Of a stretch of 64,000 nt of DNA, positions 7,881-15,706 are shown piece by piece. This stretch comes from Pedobacter caeni (lineage in GTDB: Bacteria; Bacteroidota; Bacteroidia; Sphingobacteriales; Sphingobacteriaceae). Under the pieces are notes generated by a model. That model saw nothing but the letters and a program-made list of their open reading frames with translations, made no database searches and was not told where the DNA came from. A program made the position numbers and the translations under genes. The first letter of the stretch is position 1, and the number at the start of each line of letters is the position of its first letter. The stretch lies in contig NZ_FQUQ01000006.1 of the NCBI RefSeq assembly GCF_900129215.1, forward strand, positions 189,032 through 253,031. Reading direction: 5' to 3'.

Positions 7881-8368
7881 AGCAACAAAGGCGTTTCCTT
7901 AATGGTATCCATCACAAAAATGCTCTTTGTCTGTGCAATTCCAGAGATTTCGCTCAGCTTGTTGACAGAGAAATAGTGGAAACTGCCCATGCTTTCGACT
8001 ACGATTTTAAGCATAAAATCGAAATCCCCGGAAATGTTATAACACTCTGTTACTTCTTTAAACTCCAATACTGCGTCGATGAATTCCTGTGCAGCCCTTT
8101 TGTTATGTTCTTTCAGTGAAATCTGAACAATAACTGTAATTCCCTTGTTGATTTTTCTGTTGTCCAGCAAGGCGACATATTTCCTGATCACCCCTTCTCT
8201 TTCCAGGCGTTTGATCCTTTCATGAGTTGGCGTTGGACTCAGGTGAACTTTTGAGGCAATTTCCCGAATGGTTAATTTCGAGTTTTCCTGCAGCAGCCTC
8301 AGGATTTCATAGTCTTTATCATCTAATACAATTGGAGGCTGTCCGACTTGTTCTGTTTGAGCTGCCAT
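7877..8368 (-). CDS. Lrp/AsnC-family transcriptional regulator
   Basis: 163 residues. The N-terminal helix-turn-helix (about 15-65) reads YEILRLLQENSKLTIREIA and KVHLSPTPTHERIKRLEREG. The C-terminal RAM domain (about 75-155) has the ligand-binding signature ECYNISGDFDFMLKIV. Such proteins form octamers and respond to amino acids. It is divergent from the MFS exporter at 8492, about 120 bp away, and probably controls it; several Lrp proteins regulate a neighbouring amino-acid exporter. Confidence 0.94.
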   Translation of the reverse strand: MAAQTEQVGQPPIVLDDKDYEILRLLQENSKLTIREIASKVHLSPTPTHERIKRLEREGVIRKYVALLDNRKINKGITVIVQISLKEHNKRAAQEFIDAVLEFKEVTECYNISGDFDFMLKIVVESMGSFHYFSVNKLSEISGIAQTKSIFVMDTIKETPLLL

Positions 8369-8388
8369 AATATGTGGTTAAAAACACG

Positions 8389-8440
8389 TTTGTTCTGCCA
8401 ATATATAAATTAATGATCATTTGTTCTAAATAATCAGAAC
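8389..8440. promoter_or_regulatory. Candidate Lrp binding sites
   Basis: The intergenic region between the lrp-like gene and the MFS gene has two copies of TTTGTTCT (8389-8396 and 8420-8427, 31 bp apart, about three helical turns). The second copy also forms the inverted pair GTTCT/AGAAC (8423-8427 and 8436-8440). The phasing suits a multimeric Lrp protein, but the motif is short. Confidence 0.35.
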
Positions 8441-8466
8441 TTATTTTCACTCTGTTTCCATACACC

Positions 8467-8474
8467 TACCTTTG
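8467..8474 (+). promoter_or_regulatory. -7 element upstream of the second MFS gene
   Basis: TACCTTTG matches TAnnTTTG, with a predicted start near 8478, 14 nt before the ATG. No exact -33 TTG is present, which fits activation by the neighbouring regulator. Confidence 0.5.
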
Positions 8475-8491
8475 TAAGAAAATTATACTTT

Positions 8492-9880
8492 ATGATTCAA
8501 AGAAAGAACCTGATCCTTGCCATCGCCTCTGTTGGTATATTTGTAGAAGCCCTTGACATTGCGATTGTCAACCTGGCCATTCCATCTATACAGTCAGATT
8601 ACGGCCTGAGCAGTGATAAGGTACAATGGTTGCAAACGCTGTATGTCTTGTTATATGGAGGTTTTTTAATCATTGGAGGAAAGCTTTCTGATCTTATCGG
8701 AAAAAAGAACATCTTTATCGCCGGATCAGTTTTATTCCTGCTCACCTCTTTAGGTGCCGGACTTTCCCCATCTTTTGAGATGCTTGCTTTTTTCCGTGCT
8801 GCTCAGGGTATTGGTGCAGCTTTAATCATGCCATCGGCATTTTCCATTGTCACCCATACCTTTACGGAACCCCGCGAACGCGCTAAGGCCATAGGGATAT
8901 TCAGTTCTTTTGCCGCAATTGGTTCAGGAAGTGGGTTGGCCCTTGGTGGAATTATCACCACCTATTGGGGCTGGCAATGGGTATTTTTCATCAACGTCCC
9001 TGTTTTAACCGCTATCATTATCCTTGCCTGGTATTACTTATCTGCTGATCCTGCCAAGGAATCGAAGTCAAAACCAGATCTTATTTCCGGTTTCCTGCTG
9101 GTCCTTGTTTTACTCATGTTGAGCTATGGTGTTCATGAGCTTGGCGGAATCAGGGAACATTATGTATTATTGATTGCTTTAGCCATCGCCATAATTGGAG
9201 GGACAAAGATCATTCAACACCGGTTAAAAGTACAAAAGGAACCCTTAATAGACACTTCTCTTTTCCGTTCCAAAGCTACGGTTACCGGCATCGGGGTTTT
9301 CCTGCTTCTGGGTGCTTATTTTACAGGATACATGTTCATTTTGTCTTTATTATTACAGAAAGACATGCACTTTACGGCTGCCAAGGCAGGGGTTACCCTT
9401 GTTCCTTTTAGTCTTTTATCTGCACTCTTCGCCAAATTTGTCCTGCCTCCCTTAATGAAAAGATTAAATGTCTGGCAAACGGGCGTTTTTGGAATGACAT
9501 TGATGGTTGGTGGTGCCGGCTTTCTTTTGGGTTCTGTATTGATGAACCATAACCTGATTTTATTGCTTTGTTCTGCGGCCTGCGTTTCGGGACTGGGAAT
9601 GACGATTTGTTATACCAGCTTGTCGGTCATTTCTGTACAGGGAATTCCACCTCAGCATTATGGACTGGCCTCCAGTCTGGCAACCACTTCTTACTTTCTG
9701 GGCGGTGGAATCGGCTTATCTATTCTGTCCTTATTTATCATCGCGAAGGGACCGGGAAATTCGGTCAGCAATTCGTCTATCATTGTGCTCTGTATCTATG
9801 CGATTGCTGCATTGGCCTGGCTGGCCTCCTATACTAAAAGGCATGTTGCTGTGGAACGTCCTTCCCTGGCGGGAGAATAA
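8492..9880 (+). CDS. MFS exporter, DHA2/EmrB-QacA type
   Basis: 462 residues with the DHA2 signatures: WLQTLYVLLYGGFLIIGGKL, the loop 2-3 motif A GGKLSDLIGKK, motif B FFRAAQGIGAALIMPSA, and motif C region YWGWQWVFFINVPV. It is expected to have 14 helices and to export a small molecule against protons. Its divergent neighbour is an Lrp-type regulator, which hints at an amino-acid-related substrate or signal. It converges with the PAS kinase gene, leaving one base between the two stop codons. Confidence 0.92.
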   Translation: MIQRKNLILAIASVGIFVEALDIAIVNLAIPSIQSDYGLSSDKVQWLQTLYVLLYGGFLIIGGKLSDLIGKKNIFIAGSVLFLLTSLGAGLSPSFEMLAFFRAAQGIGAALIMPSAFSIVTHTFTEPRERAKAIGIFSSFAAIGSGSGLALGGIITTYWGWQWVFFINVPVLTAIIILAWYYLSADPAKESKSKPDLISGFLLVLVLLMLSYGVHELGGIREHYVLLIALAIAIIGGTKIIQHRLKVQKEPLIDTSLFRSKATVTGIGVFLLLGAYFTGYMFILSLLLQKDMHFTAAKAGVTLVPFSLLSALFAKFVLPPLMKRLNVWQTGVFGMTLMVGGAGFLLGSVLMNHNLILLLCSAACVSGLGMTICYTSLSVISVQGIPPQHYGLASSLATTSYFLGGGIGLSILSLFIIAKGPGNSVSNSSIIVLCIYAIAALAWLASYTKRHVAVERPSLAGE

Positions 9881-9881
9881 A

Positions 9882-11774
9882 TTACTTATTGTTCAGCCAG
9901 TCTTCCGCAATACTAATGTCTGTAAAAAACTGTGTAACGACATTTCCGATGGCAATGTCTACACTTTTTTTGGCCGACAGCTGACTGAATACACTTGGGG
10001 AATAGATCCAGGCAAAATATTTCAGGCCTGCTTTTTCTATCATGGGGAACCAGACTTCCCCTGCCCATTCTGAAGCTTCAGACCAGGTACCCAATACATT
10101 CCTGTTATCGTTCAGAATCTTGTTGCATTGATTTTCTTTCAGCATTTTCAGCAGAAGCATCCCTCCGCGCTGTACAGAGTCAAAGCTTTGAAAACCTGTC
10201 CAGTCGACATCCAGGCGATGATGTTCCTCATTATAAGAGATCGTGATGCTGTCGTCTTTGTAAAAGAGGTGTTTTTCAGCGATCGGATTTATGGTACTAC
10301 TGGCCGAAAGTGGAAGTCTGAAATAAAAGGTAGAGCCTTCTCCGGGTTTACTTTCCAGCCAAAAGCTTCCCTGATGACCTTTTAATATCTCCGAAGAGAT
10401 AAAGAGCCCAAGTCCAAGTCCTTCAAACCTCAATGCCGAATTGTCTACCCGGTAATAACGCTCAAATAACCTTTGGAGATCATTACTGGCAATTCCGATT
10501 CCAAAATCCTGTACAGAAACAATAATGTTGTTCAATTTAACTTCAGATTTTATCAGCACCTTCCCTCCTCCGGGAGAATATTTAACTGCATTGGTCAGGA
10601 AGTTATTCAACACCTGTTCTATTCTAAAGCGATCGCCGATATATAGCACTTTTTCTTTTTCATTCAGGATCAATTTATGATTGGGAGAGATATACTGGAC
10701 ACTTTCTACACTTTCCTGTAACATCTGTCCGAAATCAAACTCTTTCATCGTATAGCTCATCTTACCAGCATTAATCCTGGTCACATCCAACAGATCATTG
10801 ATCAGTTTTTCCAGACGAGAGATATTAATGGCAGATTTTTCTATAAAGCCTTGTAACTTATCCGGATCAGTGGTCCGTTTCATAAGTTGATTAAAGGCTT
10901 TCATTGTGGTTAGCGGTGTTTTCAGTTCATGACTGGCTATAGAAAGAAATTCATCTTTTTTCTGTTCATTGGTCTTCTGGAGGTCGATATTGGTATTGGT
11001 CCCCATCCACAACCTTAGTTTTCCGTTTTCCATTATTGGAATGGCTTTGCCCAGAAACCACCTGTATTGCCCATCCCACATCAGCAGGCGAAACTCCACC
11101 ATATATTCCATCTGTGCTTCAAGGGCCGTTTTCCAGGCTTTTAAACAACCCGGGAGATCTTCCGGGTGAACAAAGCTTTCCCATCCAAGTGCTTTAAGTT
11201 CTTCAGGATTTTTACCAAAATCGAAACAGCAGATCTGGTTTACGTAATTGATTACACCTTCGGCAGTAGCTGTCCATACCTGTTGTGGCATCGCGTTTAA
11301 AAGAAAACCGAGGTGTTTTTCACTGGCCCAGAGTTCTTTTTCGCGTAATTCCACTCCTTTCTTCGCCTGCACCAGATCAGTCACATCAAAGCTATGCTGG
11401 ACAATATATTGTACCTCCCCTTCCTCATCAAGAAAAGGAGTATGTGAGATGTCCCAATAGCGTGGACGGATATGGGTCTTGTTTCCCGGATCTGGCAATT
11501 CTTGTCGCAGTAAAGGCATCTGGTGTGCTTTCCCTGTGCTGAGGACTTCCTGAAGGGCACCTGCAAAACCAAGTGCATAAGGAATTGAAGGATCAGGAGG
11601 AAAGACATCAAACAGGAATTGCCCCCTGATGTCATCCCTGTTCACCCCCCTTGCTTTCAAATAAGCATCACTGGCAGTCAGGATGATCAACTCATCTGAG
11701 AGTACCAGGTACATTCCGGGTACAGTTTCGTAGGCGCTTAAAAGTTCAGGTGTAGGGACGGTTCTTTCTTCCAT
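9882..11774 (-). CDS. PAS-PAS histidine kinase with C-terminal SpoIIAA-like domain
   Basis: 630 residues and no membrane helix. Order: PAS fold (about 12-135), second PAS/PAC (about 150-265, with the PAC feature WDGQYRWFLGKA), HisKA with His282 in SHELKTP, HATPase_c (about 385-490; DFGIGI and GLGLGLF), then about 130 extra residues (500-630) that resemble stand-alone SpoIIAA/STAS-like proteins of Bacteroidota (DVDWTGFQSFDSVQRGG, WIYSPSVFSQLSAKKS). A kinase fused to such a tail is unusual. It is divergent from another orphan kinase, with only 73 bp between ATGs, and no response regulator is near. Confidence 0.88.
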   Translation of the reverse strand: MEERTVPTPELLSAYETVPGMYLVLSDELIILTASDAYLKARGVNRDDIRGQFLFDVFPPDPSIPYALGFAGALQEVLSTGKAHQMPLLRQELPDPGNKTHIRPRYWDISHTPFLDEEGEVQYIVQHSFDVTDLVQAKKGVELREKELWASEKHLGFLLNAMPQQVWTATAEGVINYVNQICCFDFGKNPEELKALGWESFVHPEDLPGCLKAWKTALEAQMEYMVEFRLLMWDGQYRWFLGKAIPIMENGKLRLWMGTNTNIDLQKTNEQKKDEFLSIASHELKTPLTTMKAFNQLMKRTTDPDKLQGFIEKSAINISRLEKLINDLLDVTRINAGKMSYTMKEFDFGQMLQESVESVQYISPNHKLILNEKEKVLYIGDRFRIEQVLNNFLTNAVKYSPGGGKVLIKSEVKLNNIIVSVQDFGIGIASNDLQRLFERYYRVDNSALRFEGLGLGLFISSEILKGHQGSFWLESKPGEGSTFYFRLPLSASSTINPIAEKHLFYKDDSITISYNEEHHRLDVDWTGFQSFDSVQRGGMLLLKMLKENQCNKILNDNRNVLGTWSEASEWAGEVWFPMIEKAGLKYFAWIYSPSVFSQLSAKKSVDIAIGNVVTQFFTDISIAEDWLNNK

Positions 11775-11813
11775 ATCTTATAATTAACCTTTGTACAAGA
11801 CTCATACCATTTA

Positions 11814-11843
11814 TTTGAATTGCAATTACTTTACTTATTTTTG
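11814..11843 (+). promoter_or_regulatory. Promoter of the orphan membrane kinase, leaderless type
   Basis: TTTG (11814-11817), 18 bp, TATTTTTG (11836-11843). Four bases later comes the ATG at 11848. By the usual spacing the transcript would start at or next to the A of the ATG. Confidence 0.6.
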
Positions 11844-11847
11844 CGCT

Positions 11848-13176
11848 ATGCTCCTACCAAACAGCACTACACTTCTCGTAAACCATTTAAAAAGAACAAT
11901 TTATTTTCTTATTGGCCCTCCGGGGCAATTCAAGCTGGAAAACCAGGTTTTCAATTCCATATGTGTGGTCGCTATTGTCATTGTAGGATACAATGTTCCA
12001 TTTAGCTACTATACCGGATTAGAAGTAGCAACAGCATTATTTGGAGTGTTGTTCATCACTTTTTGTGTCACTTATTACCTGGCCCGATACAGAAAGCAAC
12101 TTAAATATAGCATTATCATTTCTTCTGTAATGGTATTGCTGATGTTGGGCAGCAATTATTTTTTTAATTCCGGAGTCAGAGGCCCTTCTTTACTCTCTTT
12201 TACCCTTGCCTTTTTCCTGATCATGATCATTTCTCCAAGGAAACAATATTGGTTATGGACATTCCTTTCTTTAGGTACAGGTCTGGGACTACTTCTTTTC
12301 GAATACAAAAACCCGAAATACATCCAAAGTACTTATACAGATGATGCCGCCATGTTCATTGATATGGCCTCTACTTATATCATTAACATCATTGTCATAT
12401 TTATAGGCTTATATTATCTGAAAACCGCATATTATAAGGAAAAAAGGTCGGCGGAAGCAAAAGCACTGATGCTGGAGCGGATGAACCATGAGAAAACAAA
12501 ATTCTTCTCTATCATATCACACGATTTACGTTCTCCTCTGGCCTCCATTCAAAGTTATATGGAATTGTTCAGAATGGACATCCTCAGTGAGGAAGAAAAA
12601 GAAATGATGGAAAGGAAGCTGACCAATGCCGTAAGTGGCACTCAGGAAATGCTGGACAACATGCTTTCCTGGTCGAAGGCACAGCTGAACGAAGGCAAAG
12701 TAAATCTGGAACTGAATAATTTACACGAGGCATTAACACCGGTGATTAATCTCCAGAAAGAGGCTTCCAAAGAGAAAAGAATCCGGTTTACCCATCAGAT
12801 TGACCCTTCATTGGCCTTAATGTCTGATGTCCATATGCTTCAGCTGATTGTGCGGAACATTATTGGAAATGCAATTAAGTTTACACCTGAAGCGGGGTTC
12901 ATTCAACTTAGCGCCAGCAAATCGGATGGGCAATGCCTGATTACTGTTCAGGACAATGGGAATGGCATCCCCAATGAAAGCAAGGCTGAGCTATTTTCTT
13001 TAAAAGCCCAGTCCACTTATGGTACCGCCAATGAAAAAGGCATTGGGCTAGGGCTCTTCTTATGCAAAGAATATACACATGCACAAGGTGGGAAAATATG
13101 GTTTGAAAGCCAGGTAGGTATTGGCACTACCTTTTATGTAGCCATTCCGCTGGATCAGGGTTTAACTGAACATTAG
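11848..13176 (+). CDS. Membrane histidine kinase with six-helix N-terminus
   Basis: 442 residues from the ATG at 11848; an in-frame TTG at 11791 would extend it but lies upstream of the promoter, so it is rejected. About six hydrophobic helices occupy residues 33-192 with almost no periplasmic domain. HisKA follows, with His225 in SHDLRSP, then HATPase_c with N box IGNAIKF, G1 DNGNGI and G2 GIGLGLF. Kinases of this shape sense signals in or near the membrane. No response regulator is adjacent. The gene end overlaps the convergent VOC gene by 4 bp. Confidence 0.9.
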   Translation: MLLPNSTTLLVNHLKRTIYFLIGPPGQFKLENQVFNSICVVAIVIVGYNVPFSYYTGLEVATALFGVLFITFCVTYYLARYRKQLKYSIIISSVMVLLMLGSNYFFNSGVRGPSLLSFTLAFFLIMIISPRKQYWLWTFLSLGTGLGLLLFEYKNPKYIQSTYTDDAAMFIDMASTYIINIIVIFIGLYYLKTAYYKEKRSAEAKALMLERMNHEKTKFFSIISHDLRSPLASIQSYMELFRMDILSEEEKEMMERKLTNAVSGTQEMLDNMLSWSKAQLNEGKVNLELNNLHEALTPVINLQKEASKEKRIRFTHQIDPSLALMSDVHMLQLIVRNIIGNAIKFTPEAGFIQLSASKSDGQCLITVQDNGNGIPNESKAELFSLKAQSTYGTANEKGIGLGLFLCKEYTHAQGGKIWFESQVGIGTTFYVAIPLDQGLTEH

Positions 13177-13829
13177 GAGATGCTGATTTCCTGATCTTCC
13201 CCTGTTCCGGTATTGAAGATGATCCGGGTACGGAATGATTTTGCTTTCTTTTCTGTGGGGAACCAGTTTCTATCTGCATTTACAATGATCAACAAACCAT
13301 TTTCATCCCCCAAAGCCGTAAAATTATCTTGTGCAGGCTGTTTAGCATAAACTTCTAAACCATAATTGTTCATCAGTGTTTCCGCTAAAAAAGGCACATC
13401 TTCAGAAACCAACCCGATTTCACTCACATACAGAACAGAGGTTCCGTCAAAGGGCTGATCAGAACTATTGTCAAGATCATGGCGACAAATCAGTTCCAGC
13501 AGATTCCCATTGTTATCATAGAAATAAAAAGATTTGGCATTCCACAACTCAAAATCAGAAAATTCAGTCTCTGCGCTGACCGGTAAAATCGTTGTTCTTT
13601 GTTTTAACCAATGCCAGGCTTCCTCCAATTTATTTTTGGGAATGTCAAAAGCAAGGTGATAAACCGGGTTTTCTTCTGATGAAGTGTGAAAAGAAATCAG
13701 GGTTTCCCCTATTAAAAGAGACAATTCTTCTTCTTTTTCTTTGGTTATCGTTGCGCCAAGTAGCTGTGTATAAAATTGAGCAGTTTCCCTCAGGTTATTT
13801 GTCAGCAGATGTAATTCTTTAATTTTCAT
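13173..13829 (-). CDS. VOC-family protein (glyoxalase-like, two modules)
   Basis: 218 residues. The first module (about 1-115) has the VOC features LTNNLRETAQFYTQLLG, VYHLAFDI and the metal-site-like end FYDNNGNLLELI. The second half (about 128-205) looks like a degenerate repeat (EIGLVSEDVPFLAETLMNNY). VOC enzymes include glyoxalases, dioxygenases and antibiotic-binding proteins; the substrate is not predictable. It is divergent from a second VOC gene at 14104, with a pair of 21-bp-phased repeats between them. Confidence 0.88.
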   Translation of the reverse strand: MKIKELHLLTNNLRETAQFYTQLLGATITKEKEEELSLLIGETLISFHTSSEENPVYHLAFDIPKNKLEEAWHWLKQRTTILPVSAETEFSDFELWNAKSFYFYDNNGNLLELICRHDLDNSSDQPFDGTSVLYVSEIGLVSEDVPFLAETLMNNYGLEVYAKQPAQDNFTALGDENGLLIIVNADRNWFPTEKKAKSFRTRIIFNTGTGEDQEISIS

Positions 13830-13896
13830 GAGTGCACAATTGTTTTTTTCGTATTTCTTATTGATTATTAAAGGTTCTCAAGAACTCGTAAATTCG

Positions 13897-13936
13897 GTTT
13901 ATAACTTATGAAGCTCAGTTTACAACTTATGAAGCT
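13897..13936. repeat. Tandem direct repeat, 21-bp period
   Basis: GTTTATAACTTATGAAGCT (13897-13915) and GTTTACAACTTATGAAGCT (13918-13936) agree in 18 of 19 positions, and their starts are exactly 21 bp (two helical turns) apart. They lie between two divergent VOC genes. The geometry is that of a site for an AraC-type or other tandem-binding regulator. I see no TAnnTTTG element nearby. Confidence 0.6.
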
Positions 13937-14103
13937 ATCATCCTTTTCCTTTTATCTTATCCCTGTTTGGCCCTAAAGTAGACATAATGTACTATAGCAA
14001 TGTCACAGACAGGTATTATTGAAATTCTCATTCGCGTTTCGTAATTTATAAATATTCAACTAACTTATGCTCACCAAGATGATTAAGATACAAGGAGATT
14101 ACT

Positions 14104-14538
14104 ATGTCAACTACAAACACCTCAGCAAAGCCGATTAACATTCAGGGATCGGCTCCTTTATTGTCTGTTTTTAATATGCCGGCATCTGTTCGCTTTTACC
14201 GCGACCTGCTGGGTTTCGATCTGGTACAAACTTCAGACCAGCAACCTGAACGTGAAGATGATTTTTACTGGGCTTTACTTCGCTTAAACGGAGTTGAACT
14301 TATGCTGGAGCCCAGAGGAGAAAAAAGCTGTCCGAAACCCATTACGGCGAATGCATGGCTGGACCGTCACGATATGTCCATTTATTTCGGATGTCAGGAT
14401 CTGGAACAGGTGTATACCTACCTGTCTTCAAACGGAGTCGATTTACAGGCACCATCCAGCACCTCTTATGGCTTCAAGGCATTACATGTAAGAGATCCTG
14501 ATGGTTTTTTACTGGTATTCCACTGGCCTGAGTCCTGA
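14104..14538 (+). CDS. VOC-family protein, bleomycin-resistance/glyoxalase fold
   Basis: 144 residues, a single VOC unit: PLLSVFNMPASVRFYRDLLG at the start, MSIYFGCQDLEQVYTYL in the middle, and HVRDPDGFLLVFHWPE at the end, where the Glu is a typical metal ligand position. The start is supported by an unusually good Shine-Dalgarno sequence, AAGGAG at 14092-14097, 6 bp before the ATG; such sites are rare in this window. The partner or substrate is unknown. Confidence 0.9.
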   Translation: MSTTNTSAKPINIQGSAPLLSVFNMPASVRFYRDLLGFDLVQTSDQQPEREDDFYWALLRLNGVELMLEPRGEKSCPKPITANAWLDRHDMSIYFGCQDLEQVYTYLSSNGVDLQAPSSTSYGFKALHVRDPDGFLLVFHWPES

Positions 14539-14635
14539 CAAAGGCAACCTTCTGAAAGACCATTTAAGAATCGTATTTATTTCTGAAACAAGCAAGGCGA
14601 TGAACTGTTATCCCTATATACTTAAATAACAGACA

Positions 14636-14881
14636 ATGAGCACTCCAATAAATCCAGAAGACAATGTCCCTTTAGATGACGCTTTGAACACTGAAGCAGA
14701 GGATCAGCAAAGCCAAAAAGATATTCATTCCAATGGTTTTGATGAAAAATTTGACCAGCCCGAAGGAAATGAGCAACCGGACACAGAAATATTGAAGCAG
14801 GCATTTGATGCTTCAGAATCCGCTTATACTTTAAATGTGGATAGGGGCATCGCACCTAAAAAAGGAGAAAAAAAAGATTAA
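14636..14881 (+). CDS. Small acidic protein of unknown function
   Basis: 81 residues, rich in Asp, Glu and Gln, with a basic C-terminal tail (APKKGEKKD). It has no signal peptide and no hydrophobic core, so it is probably largely unstructured. I do not recognise it. It is followed within 4 bp by a strong terminator hairpin, which supports a real gene. Its role is unknown; small acidic proteins of this kind occur in stress regulons, but that is only an analogy. Confidence 0.6.
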   Translation: MSTPINPEDNVPLDDALNTEAEDQQSQKDIHSNGFDEKFDQPEGNEQPDTEILKQAFDASESAYTLNVDRGIAPKKGEKKD

Positions 14882-14884
14882 TCA

Positions 14885-14913
14885 TTCCGGGGAGCTGAAT
14901 GGTCTCCCCGGAA
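14885..14913. terminator. GC-rich terminator hairpin
   Basis: TTCCGGGGAG (14885-14894) and CTCCCCGGAA (14904-14913) form a perfect 10-bp stem with a 9-nt loop, between two convergent genes. Confidence 0.75.
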
Positions 14914-14924
14914 ATATAAGGTCA

Positions 14925-15524
14925 TTAGTCTTTTGATCCGGCTTGCCACCTGAATCCAAAGCCATAAAATTTATCGGCCTCTTCATGCCCGTCAAAATAC
15001 CGGGTTTCTTTCTGAATCTCCAGTTTCCCATTGTTATTGGTAATCAATGCTGCCGAACAAAACATTTTGTTGGTACCTGCATTATCGAGTGTAAGTGTAA
15101 CTTCTTCTCCGTTACTGATTTTAAAAAACATACTTGACTTTACAGAAATAAAGTCTGTTGCTCCTTCATAAATCATGGCAAAGAACATGATCCTTTTGAC
15201 CAGTTCGGGCTTAAACACAAACATGTTTTCGCCATCATTCGCCGCTCCGCTTCTATCGTCCTTATCCAGATAAATGAAAGGACTTTGTGATTTTGAACCG
15301 AAACTGTTTCCCAATGGTTGAATTACGCCTATGCTGCCATCCAACATTTCATACATACAGCCCAGATCAAGATCTGCCTGTGTATTTTTTTTAAACATGG
15401 CGAAGAAACCTTTTTCCGGTGCTTCCTGCAACCAGTTTAAATTAGCATGAATAGATAGTGATCCGGAACTCTTCTGAAGATCGATGGAGTGCTTATCGCC
15501 TCCTTTTTGCAGGTTAATCGCCAT
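14925..15524 (-). CDS. TerD/TerA-like stress protein
   Basis: 199 residues. It begins with MAINLQKG, identical to the terD product at 20150, and has DLDLGCMYEMLDG and PFIYLDKDDRSG, which match the loops that bind calcium in Ter proteins. FFAMIYEGA and the second half also follow the Ter-domain pattern. The protein resembles the TerA/TerD-like 'tellurium resistance' proteins that are thought to act in envelope or membrane-associated stress responses. It shares a 40-bp upstream sequence with the other TerD gene (33 of 40 identical), so the two are probably co-regulated though 5 kb apart. Confidence 0.83.
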   Translation of the reverse strand: MAINLQKGGDKHSIDLQKSSGSLSIHANLNWLQEAPEKGFFAMFKKNTQADLDLGCMYEMLDGSIGVIQPLGNSFGSKSQSPFIYLDKDDRSGAANDGENMFVFKPELVKRIMFFAMIYEGATDFISVKSSMFFKISNGEEVTLTLDNAGTNKMFCSAALITNNNGKLEIQKETRYFDGHEEADKFYGFGFRWQAGSKD

Positions 15525-15543
15525 AAATTAATGATTATCGTGT

Positions 15544-15583
15544 TTTATTCTCAAATGTTGAGATATTATTTCACAAAAGCAAT
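15544..15583 (-). promoter_or_regulatory. Upstream element shared with terD
   Basis: This 40-bp segment aligns without gaps to 20720-20759 with 33 identical positions. It contains the core ATTTGAGAATAAA in the transcribed direction and an upstream ATTG. It lies 20 bp before the ATG, so it probably includes the promoter, with AACATTTG as a variant -7. Confidence 0.6.
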
Positions 15584-15673
15584 CTTTTTTAACAAAATAA
15601 AAACCAATAATCGAAAAGGCTTTTAACAGACAGTTTTCTTTAATACAAAGAACTATTATCATCTTTGTTTTCT

Positions 15674-15704
15674 TTTGTTTCAATCTCTATATTGTTTTTA
15701 TTTG
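15674..15704 (+). promoter_or_regulatory. Probable leaderless promoter
   Basis: TTTG (15674-15677), 19 bp, TTTATTTG (15697-15704, one mismatch to TAnnTTTG), then the ATG at 15707 only 2 bp later. Confidence 0.45.
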
Positions 15705-15706
15705 CT

